DNA from: an uncultured Bacteroidales bacterium
Lineage (GTDB): Bacteria; Bacteroidota; Bacteroidia; Bacteroidales; Bacteroidaceae
Direction of reading: 5' to 3'
Length of the DNA stretch: 7,253 nucleotides
Assembly: GCA_937898885.1 (NCBI GenBank)
Contig: CALDKD010000097.1
Location: forward strand, 1-7,253
Shown here: positions 1 through 4,616 of the stretch, piece by piece
How the letters are laid out: the number at the start of each line of letters is the position of its first letter
Numbering within the stretch: position 1 is the stretch's first letter
The notes under the pieces: model-generated
What the model was told of the DNA's origin: nothing
The model's database searches: none
Seen by the model: only the letters and a program-made list of their open reading frames with translations
Translations under genes and position numbers: made by a program

Positions 1-30
1 TTGTTCTACGGCGTCAGAGCCGCAGTATGA
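1..30 (+). CDS. Possible 3' end of an upstream gene cut by the window edge
   Basis: Frame 1 reads LFYGVRAAV followed by TGA at 28-30. This short end resembles the last residues of FISUMP-type domains, which often finish with a Y-G-x-x-V-R-x-V pattern; the lipoprotein at 4617-6872 has YGACVRPV at the same place in its domain. Only nine codons are visible, so both the coding status and the family are guesses. A small inverted repeat (CGGC at 9-12, GCCG at 19-22) and a T-run at 31-35 follow or overlap it and could be a weak terminator. Confidence 0.3.
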   Translation: MFYGVRAAV

Positions 31-52
31 TTTTTATAAAACTAACGAACTA

Positions 53-82
53 TTGCTTATTAGCTGGATATTAATATCTTTG
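53..82 (+). promoter_or_regulatory. Bacteroidetes-type promoter for the plus-strand operon
   Basis: TATCTTTG at 75-82 matches the Bacteroidetes sigma-ABfr -7 consensus TAnnTTTG. A TTG at 53-55 lies 19 bases upstream of it, as expected for the -33 element. Transcription would start near 88-90, giving an untranslated leader of about 75 bases before the ATG at 165. This is the only good match seen ahead of the four plus-strand genes. Confidence 0.7.
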
Positions 83-90
83 CAACTGGC

Positions 91-109
91 TTGTCAAATG
101 CATTGACAA
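91..109 (+). repeat. 7-bp dyad at the probable mRNA 5' end
   Basis: TTGTCAA (91-97) and its exact reverse complement TTGACAA (103-109) flank the five-base loop ATGCA. The dyad begins only a few bases after the predicted transcription start. It could be a 5' stem-loop that protects the mRNA, or a binding site for a dimeric regulator. The sequence shows the symmetry; the function is inference. Confidence 0.5.
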
Positions 110-164
110 AGTGGAGAAAACCCGTTACACAAAAAGGACAAACAAAATAAAATCAAATAGTCAA

Positions 165-1457
165 ATGAAGAAGATTCTTCTACTTTTCGCAGCCATTATG
201 ATGGCAAGAACAGGACTGTGTGCAGAGTTAGTAGATTATCTCTACCCCGTGTATAACACCGATGGTGTCCCTGCCAGCGGAATCAAAGAATGGAAAACCG
301 CAAGTGTCTATGCTGCCGTAGTTACGAACGCTAGCACACTTGTTGATTGGGGCGATCCGGATGCAACAACCTGGTATGTCGTTACTGGCACTGACGTAAA
401 ACTCTTGAAAGGCGCAATCTGTGCTGGTAATGTCAACCTTATCCTTGCCGATGGGGCTAAACTCACCGCAACGGGCGAAAGGAATAGTGCCGGCATTCAA
501 GTATCGCGCGAAGACTACTCGCTCACTATCTACGGCCAAGCTAACCAATCCGGTCAACTTGTAGCTAATGGAGATCAAGGTGCCGGTATCGGAGGTGGAG
601 GAGATCGTAATGAATCCGGCTCAAACATCACCATCAATGGCGGTACGGTTATTGCAACCTCTTCGGAATTTGGTGCCGGTATCGGTGGAGGATCTAGCGG
701 TAAAGGCTCTTACATCACCATCAATGGCGGTACGGTTACGGCAAATGGCGGAGATGAAGCCGCTGGTATCGGTGGCGGAGAAGGAAGTTCCGGCTCAAAC
801 ATCATCATCAATGGCGGTATTGTTACGGCAAACGGTGGAGATGGTTGTGACGGAATCGGATCTGGTTTTGATGGTGGAGAGTCAAGCAACATCTTTGTAG
901 CAGACGGAGTAAAAGTTATGACAAATGAGAGTGTGATAGCACATACTTCTTCAGATGATATTGCAAAAGATTTGGCTGGTAAGCAAAATGTTACTGCATT
1001 TGATTTAGCTCCTTACCTCAAAGCGATAAATGATGCAGCGGGAAATTACGAGGATGCAACGATAACAGGAATTGCAAATACCGCAGAGGCAAGTATTCTT
1101 GGGCAAACAACAGCAGATGGGGCAAGAGCAGTAAGCGACCTTGCCGTGGAAAAGATAAATGCAATAAAGGAGATACTGACATTGATTGCTGATGATACAA
1201 ATGTCCGTAATACAACTTTCATATCTGAAATAATAACTAATATTGCTTCGGCTGTGTCAGTAAATGACGTTACTATAAATAAGTCACAGGCTGTGAATGA
1301 AATACCAGCATTCCTGGCAGGTCGCAGTTCTGCCCTCGGCTCTATGGGTACGAAGCAGGATGGGCCAGCAGTTGAGGTGATTGACCAGGACGATAACATT
1401 GTCATACTCTACAACCCGAAGAAGGTGAACTTCATCAAGGTAGAAACTGAAGAATAA
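165..1457 (+). CDS. Secreted beta-helix repeat protein with helical stalk and conserved tail (paralog 1)
   Basis: This gene encodes 430 residues. The ATG at 165 is chosen because it gives a clean signal peptide (MKKILLLFAAIMMARTGLCA, cleavage likely after Ala20) and follows an AT-rich leader; the in-frame GTG at 111 would add 18 basic residues in front of it. Residues about 85-138 carry the strand pattern NLILADGAKLTATG...AGIQV...SLTIYG. Residues 139-248 hold four units of about 30 residues built on GAGIGGG...ITINGGTVTA, as in right-handed parallel beta-helix and carbohydrate-binding-like surface proteins. Residues about 262-388 are Ala/Ile-rich and probably helical. Residues 396-426 form a tail shared with the next gene. 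The protein is likely exported and surface-associated or extracellular, perhaps an adhesin or glycan binder. No catalytic motif is visible and there is no lipobox (the residue before Cys19 is Leu). It is the first gene of a four-gene operon, 57 bases before its paralog. Confidence 0.85.
   Translation: MKKILLLFAAIMMARTGLCAELVDYLYPVYNTDGVPASGIKEWKTASVYAAVVTNASTLVDWGDPDATTWYVVTGTDVKLLKGAICAGNVNLILADGAKLTATGERNSAGIQVSREDYSLTIYGQANQSGQLVANGDQGAGIGGGGDRNESGSNITINGGTVIATSSEFGAGIGGGSSGKGSYITINGGTVTANGGDEAAGIGGGEGSSGSNIIINGGIVTANGGDGCDGIGSGFDGGESSNIFVADGVKVMTNESVIAHTSSDDIAKDLAGKQNVTAFDLAPYLKAINDAAGNYEDATITGIANTAEASILGQTTADGARAVSDLAVEKINAIKEILTLIADDTNVRNTTFISEIITNIASAVSVNDVTINKSQAVNEIPAFLAGRSSALGSMGTKQDGPAVEVIDQDDNIVILYNPKKVNFIKVETEE
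579..908 (+). repeat. About 90-bp tandem repeats coding beta-helix rungs in paralog 1
   Basis: Four tandem units begin near 579, 672, 759 and 846, with spacings of 93, 87 and 87 bases. Each codes GAGIGGG, a short Gly/Ser linker, ITINGG and a V-T-A-type strand. The CATCA(C/T)CATCAATGGCGGTA core is nearly identical in the first three units; the fourth is degenerate (GIGSG...IFVADGV) and probably caps the array. Such arrays can gain or lose units by recombination. Confidence 0.8.
1350..1442 (+). repeat. Conserved tail module, copy 1
   Basis: These 31 codons code TKQDGPAVEVIDQDD, then NIVILYNPKKVNFIKV. By direct base-by-base comparison the segment matches 85 of 93 bases of the copy at 2895-2987 in the next gene, although the helical regions just upstream are strongly diverged. 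It reads as two or three beta-strands around a turn, consistent with a small C-terminal docking, sorting or assembly element. Confidence 0.8.
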
Positions 1458-1469
1458 AACGTAAACAAA

Positions 1470-1489
1470 AAGTCTCCAAGGGGAGATTT
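1470..1489. repeat. Hairpin between the two paralogs
   Basis: TCTCC (1473-1477) and GGAGA (1482-1486) form a stem around AAGG, extended to 8 bp by two A-T pairs and one G-U pair. On the minus strand the stem is followed by a short T-run. On the plus strand, the direction of the operon, there is no T-run, so it is not an obvious terminator there. It may instead be a processing or mRNA-stability element between genes 1 and 2. Confidence 0.45.
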
Positions 1490-1514
1490 AGAGGTTTTTA
1501 GGAAATTAGTAATT

Positions 1515-3002
1515 ATGAAGAAACTTATTCTATTCCTTGTTGCCGTATGCTGTGCGGCAATGATACAGGCGCAAGGGATTGTTAACAATGTACCATACAT
1601 TGATGCCGATGGTGTGGAACAAACCGCCGGCAATGTGACCGAAATTACCAATGCTTCTTCTACTTTGATAGGCGGTTGGTATGTGGTTTATGGCAGCAAT
1701 GTGCAAACAGGCACACTCGTTTGCCAAGACGACGTTCACATCATCCTTGCCGATGGGGCAAAACTCACGGCAACGGGAAATGATGGTTTTTTTGATGATA
1801 TTGCTACTCCAGGTATCCAAGTATCCGACACAAGCAATTCCCTGACGATCTATTGTCAAGCCGGTCAAACCGGTCAACTGATTGCAAACGGTGGATACGG
1901 ATCTGCCGGCATCGGCAGCAAACAAGACTTACATCTTCCCACTAACATCACTATCAATGGCGGTATAATTACTGCCATAGGAGCTGTTGGTGGCGCCGGC
2001 ATAGGTGGCGGAAGTGGAGGGGAAGGCTCTCATATCACCATCAATGGCGGTTTTGTTACTGCAATGGGAGGATCTTCTGGTTCCGGTATTGGTGGCGGGA
2101 AAAATGGTACCGCTTCTGACATCTATGTGGATACTCACCTTGTTGTCAAAGCCGACCTATACAACCCTCCTACGACAGTGATTGAGAATGACGGTACCGA
2201 CCTCGCTGCCAAATTGAAACTCAGACCGAATGTAACGATAGACCCCGGTTCGCTTGATAAAGTCAAGACCGACGCTTTAGCTGCTATCAATGCCGCTATT
2301 GAGGGGGGTACCGATGCCTCAGCTATTGATGTTGCTAATACAGCAAAAACTAATATCACCGTAGCTGAAACTGTGCAAGAAGTTATTTACATTAAGACAA
2401 AAGCATTGACACAGATTTATGCCATTTTTCTTGCTAATGCCCGCACCGCAGCAATCAACGCCATTCAAGCAACTGCAAATAGCGCCAAGGCGGAGATAGA
2501 TGCCGCTTCAACTTACAAGGCAGCCAAAGAGACACAAGACTATTACAAGAACTTGATAGACACTACGGTTAATACTGCGACTGACTCCATTAACGATGCT
2601 ACTACAGGAGCAGGTGCAGATAAGCAACGCAGTTTTTACACATTAAGCATTAATGAAATACGAGACCAAGCTTTAGTCAAAATCGATGCTATCGCAGAGA
2701 TAGCCACTGCCCGTCAGGGTATTAAGGACACCGATCTCAACAATTGGATTGATGCTGCAATCAATGACATTCAGAAAGGCAGTCAGGATGCAACACCAAG
2801 TATTGATGAAATAAAGGATCAGATTCTTTATATGATCAATCTCTTCCAAAACGGCAAAGCCGAAGGCAAGACCGAAGCCTTCGGCACCCTTGGCACGAAG
2901 CAGAACGGCCCAGCCGTTGAGGTGATTGACCAGGATGATAATAGTGTCATACTCTACAACCCGAAGAAAGTGAACTTCATCAAGGTAACAAGTAATGAAT
3001 AA
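1515..3002 (+). CDS. Secreted beta-helix repeat protein with long helical stalk and conserved tail (paralog 2)
   Basis: This gene encodes 495 residues. The signal peptide is MKKLILFLVAVCCAAMIQA with cleavage before Gln20. The layout follows paralog 1. A strand-rich entry region (about 68-128) includes HIILADGAKLTATG and SLTIYCQAG. Three beta-helix units (about 130-209) carry ITINGG twice. A much longer Ala-rich, probably helical stalk spans about 228-452, and the shared tail about 461-491. The stalk contains loosely repeated segments such as DALAAINAAI, TAAINAIQATA, EIRDQALVKIDAI and EIKDQILYMINLF, resembling helical-bundle stalk repeats of bacterial surface proteins; a specific family cannot be named. 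It is probably exported and held at the surface or secreted. The stalk would place the beta-helix head away from the tail. The next gene starts 14 bases after its stop, so co-transcription is very likely. No enzymatic motif is visible. Confidence 0.85.
   Translation: MKKLILFLVAVCCAAMIQAQGIVNNVPYIDADGVEQTAGNVTEITNASSTLIGGWYVVYGSNVQTGTLVCQDDVHIILADGAKLTATGNDGFFDDIATPGIQVSDTSNSLTIYCQAGQTGQLIANGGYGSAGIGSKQDLHLPTNITINGGIITAIGAVGGAGIGGGSGGEGSHITINGGFVTAMGGSSGSGIGGGKNGTASDIYVDTHLVVKADLYNPPTTVIENDGTDLAAKLKLRPNVTIDPGSLDKVKTDALAAINAAIEGGTDASAIDVANTAKTNITVAETVQEVIYIKTKALTQIYAIFLANARTAAINAIQATANSAKAEIDAASTYKAAKETQDYYKNLIDTTVNTATDSINDATTGAGADKQRSFYTLSINEIRDQALVKIDAIAEIATARQGIKDTDLNNWIDAAINDIQKGSQDATPSIDEIKDQILYMINLFQNGKAEGKTEAFGTLGTKQNGPAVEVIDQDDNSVILYNPKKVNFIKVTSNE
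1902..2139 (+). repeat. About 88-bp tandem repeats coding beta-helix rungs in paralog 2
   Basis: Units begin near 1902, 1992 and 2079. They code SAGIGSK, GAGIGGG and GSGIGGG in turn, and the first two are followed by ITINGG and a strand. The last unit ends in DIYVDTHLVVKAD, matching the degenerate cap (NIFVADGVKV) of paralog 1. One fewer rung is recognisable than in paralog 1. Confidence 0.75.
2895..2987 (+). repeat. Conserved tail module, copy 2
   Basis: This is the second copy of the 31-codon tail (TKQNGPAVEVIDQDD, then NSVILYNPKKVNFIKV). It differs from the first copy at eight bases, most of them synonymous. It ends only a few codons before the stop, as in the first gene. Confidence 0.8.
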
Positions 3003-3016
3003 AAACGGAAACAGAT

Positions 3017-3865
3017 ATGAGAAGAACAAGTATATTGGCAGCATCATTGATGTGCTCGGTGATGCTCTTTGCACAGACAAAGGAATCAGCTGTATTGTTC
3101 TCCGGTGAGGGTACGGACTTCAGCTATCTGCTGGCAGAGAAGGTTTCAGTGATATTGGATGAATCTGGCAATGCGTTGATCTGTCTTGATGGAGCGGATG
3201 AAACGGGTTTTACGTTAGACGAGAACTTTCCAGTGACGGCAGAGTTCAAGGATGCCTACAAACTGACAGCCAACCAGGACCTCAATAACACGGATAACTA
3301 CTATTCAACGTTCTACACCAGCGAGGGCGCGTACAAACTGCCTGACGACGGTTCTGTAAAGGCATACATCGGCATAACAGGGAAATACGGTGAGGCCGAT
3401 GTTCTGAATCTGACACCGACTGACACCATTCACGCCGGTGAAGCCGTAATACTGAGAGTCCAGCCAGCCAATACTGCGGGCAAGCAGACTGAAATCACCC
3501 TGATGCCATCATGCAACAGGCGTGCGGCATCAGAGGACAACAAGCTGACGGGGACCGATGTTGCAATCGCAGCACTCGGAGCAAACGACTATGCCCTGAC
3601 TCTGGGACAGAACGGCGTAGGTTTCTACAACTGGGACGGCAGGGCACTGGGTGCACACAAGGCATATCTGACTCTGTCCGGCAGCCAGCCTGCACCACTC
3701 CGCTCGTTCGGTTTCAGATTCGATGACGGCACCGTCACCGGCATACCCGCCACTATATCGGACCAGCCGCAGGATGACATAATCTACAACCTGCAGGGCC
3801 TGCGCGTTGACGAGAGCTACAAGGGCGTAGTGATAAAGAACGGCCAGAAGGTTTACAACTATTAA
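3017..3865 (+). CDS. Secreted stand-alone module with T9SS-like C-terminal segment
   Basis: This gene encodes 282 residues with a signal peptide (MRRTSILAASLMCSVMLFA, cleavage before Gln20). Residues about 33-80 (DFSYLLAEKVSVILDESGN...) resemble a segment common in Prevotella surface proteins. Residues about 95-165 (YYSTFYTSEGAYKLP...VKAYIGITG...IHAGEAVILRV) and 176-235 (LTGTDVA...YALTLGQNGVGFYNWDGRALGAHKAYLTL) match, from memory, a module usually fused near the C-terminus of large leucine-rich or Ig-like-domain proteins. The last 28 residues (IIYNLQGLRV...YKGVVIKNGQKVYNY) resemble the short type IX secretion C-terminal signal (TIGR04183-like), so export across the outer membrane is likely. 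Here the module stands alone. It lies 14 bases after paralog 2 and 29 bases before the small peptide gene, so it is probably part of the same surface assembly. The exact function is unknown. Confidence 0.8.
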   Translation: MRRTSILAASLMCSVMLFAQTKESAVLFSGEGTDFSYLLAEKVSVILDESGNALICLDGADETGFTLDENFPVTAEFKDAYKLTANQDLNNTDNYYSTFYTSEGAYKLPDDGSVKAYIGITGKYGEADVLNLTPTDTIHAGEAVILRVQPANTAGKQTEITLMPSCNRRAASEDNKLTGTDVAIAALGANDYALTLGQNGVGFYNWDGRALGAHKAYLTLSGSQPAPLRSFGFRFDDGTVTGIPATISDQPQDDIIYNLQGLRVDESYKGVVIKNGQKVYNY

Positions 3866-3894
3866 TCAAGGCATCAATCAAACAATACAGCATT

Positions 3895-4032
3895 ATGAAG
3901 AAGACATATACAACCCCCAGGATAAAGACCGTGAAGGTGCGGCAGTCAGCAATAATCTGCGCTAGTCCGGACTGCCTGACCATCAGCAGGGATTTAGGTG
4001 ATGAATATGAGGACAATGCCAGTGCCTGGTAA
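3895..4032 (+). CDS. 45-residue small peptide, MKKxYxxP-type family (peptide 1)
   Basis: The ATG at 3895 opens 45 codons ending at TAA 4030-4032: MKKTYTTPRIKTVKVRQS, then AIICASPDCLTISRDLGDE and YEDNASAW. The N-terminal half is basic (net positive) and the C-terminal half acidic. It has no transmembrane segment and no proper lipobox (the residue before Cys22 is Ile). Short Bacteroidales proteins that begin MKKxYxxPxxxxxxxxxxxxLxxS are, from memory, common next to surface-protein genes and uncharacterised. It shares nine aligned positions (Y5, P8, K11, V13, V15, S18, I20, C22, S24) with the 57-residue peptide at 6876-7049. It is the last gene of the plus-strand operon, 29 bases after the preceding stop. 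A leader-core peptide, a chaperone-like partner of the surface proteins, or a signalling peptide are all possible; none is proven. Confidence 0.65.
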   Translation: MKKTYTTPRIKTVKVRQSAIICASPDCLTISRDLGDEYEDNASAW

Positions 4033-4036
4033 CTGA

Positions 4037-4367
4037 AGTCCAGATGGAAATAGTATCGCGCAAGAAATCTTTGTACAGCCTTTCACGTACAGGGAATTCC
4101 TGGAATTCCATAATCTTCAGGACAGTGACGATTCGCTTTTAAAGTACATCAATGTAGGCGGTCTGCCGGGATTGAGAAGAATAGGGCTGGATGATGATGA
4201 ACATCTGATTCAGATGAAAGCACGAGAGAAAGAGAATTCGGTATCTCAAAAAGATTAATGACAATTATCCGAAGTATGTCATTTCAATGACACCTCTGGT
4301 AAAAAGAAGTAATGATGACGGAATTTTCCACCTTTCATTAAGGGAATTCCTTTATCATGGCTTATAA
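4037..4367 (+). pseudogene. Remnant of a DUF4143-family AAA ATPase, internally deleted and frameshifted
   Basis: From 4037 the frame reads SPDGNSIAQEIFVQ, then PFTYREFLEFHNLQDSDDSL and LKYINVGGLPGLRRIGLDDD. This matches, from family knowledge, the segment of AAA_14/DUF4143 ATPases where the ATPase core passes into the DUF4143 part (I-E-V-x-P-L-S-x-x-E-F-L-x-F ... GGLPGL). At about 4225-4242 another frame gives REREFG, and from about 4245 a third frame gives LKKINDNYPKYVISM, then HLSLREFLYHGL and TAA at 4365-4367. These two correspond to the family's extreme C-terminus (EREFG-x-L-x-x-I-x-D-N-Y-P-K-Y-V-x-S-M). The Walker motifs, the start and most of the DUF4143 core, normally well over 100 residues, are missing. 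It is therefore a dead fragment left by a large internal deletion plus at least two frame changes. Confidence 0.75.
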
Positions 4368-4550
4368 TGCTTGTATGGTTTCAGGGTTTATATTCCTTTG
4401 CCAGTGGAATTCAGTTAAAACCAGTAAGGCAAGCGGGATATGATGGACAGGTTATGAGGATATTCTATTAAGGGTATTCAAAATTATGGTTTGGAAATTT
4501 TGCTTCGTTTCTTGACAACACAAGAGAGTGCGTTCGTGCTGGACGAACTA
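4368..4550. other. Intergenic stretch with no recognised gene
   Basis: A 35-codon open frame starts at ATG 4367, overlapping the pseudogene stop, but its product resembles nothing known to me. Another frame gives the protein-like string YGLEILLRFLTTQESAFVLD shortly before the terminator, but it has no start codon and is preceded by several stops. A 6-bp dyad, GTTCGT (4532-4537) and ACGAAC (4543-4548), lies just before the main terminator. The stretch is probably decayed sequence. Confidence 0.4.
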
Positions 4551-4586
4551 GAAAAGCGGGACGCACCGGATGGCATCCCGCTTTTC
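4551..4586. terminator. Strong bidirectional terminator between convergent operons
   Basis: GAAAAGCGGGA (4551-4561) and TCCCGCTTTTC (4576-4586) are perfect 11-base reverse complements around a 14-base loop. The A-run on one arm and T-run on the other give a GC-rich stem followed by U-rich RNA in both directions. It lies 30 bases beyond the stop of the minus-strand lipoprotein gene and is the first strong hairpin after the plus-strand operon, so it can serve both. Confidence 0.8.
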
Positions 4587-4616
4587 TTCAATCATTGAGT
4601 TACTGGTCTGATTCTG

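Noticed and set aside
111..164. In-frame GTG start giving an 18-residue extension of the first gene
   Set aside because: The extension is basic and would bury the signal peptide; the ATG at 165 gives a standard secretory N-terminus behind an AT-rich leader.
165..230. Lipoprotein signal in the first gene because of a Cys near the end of the signal peptide
   Set aside because: The residue before Cys19 is Leu, which does not fit a lipobox; cleavage after Ala20 by signal peptidase I is more likely.
579..908. Regular repeats that could suggest a CRISPR array
   Set aside because: The units are about 90 bases, remain in frame and code beta-helix rungs; there are no short identical repeats with unique spacers.
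228..1405. Several open frames on the opposite strand and other frames inside the repeat-rich genes
   Set aside because: They overlap clear signal-peptide-bearing genes and arise from the biased repeat composition; their products look like no known family.
4093..4350. Repeated GGAATTCC palindromes as possible regulatory sites
   Set aside because: The copies at 4093-4109 and 4343-4350 are explained by Arg-Glu-Phe-Leu(-Glu-Phe) codons in the DUF4143 remnant.
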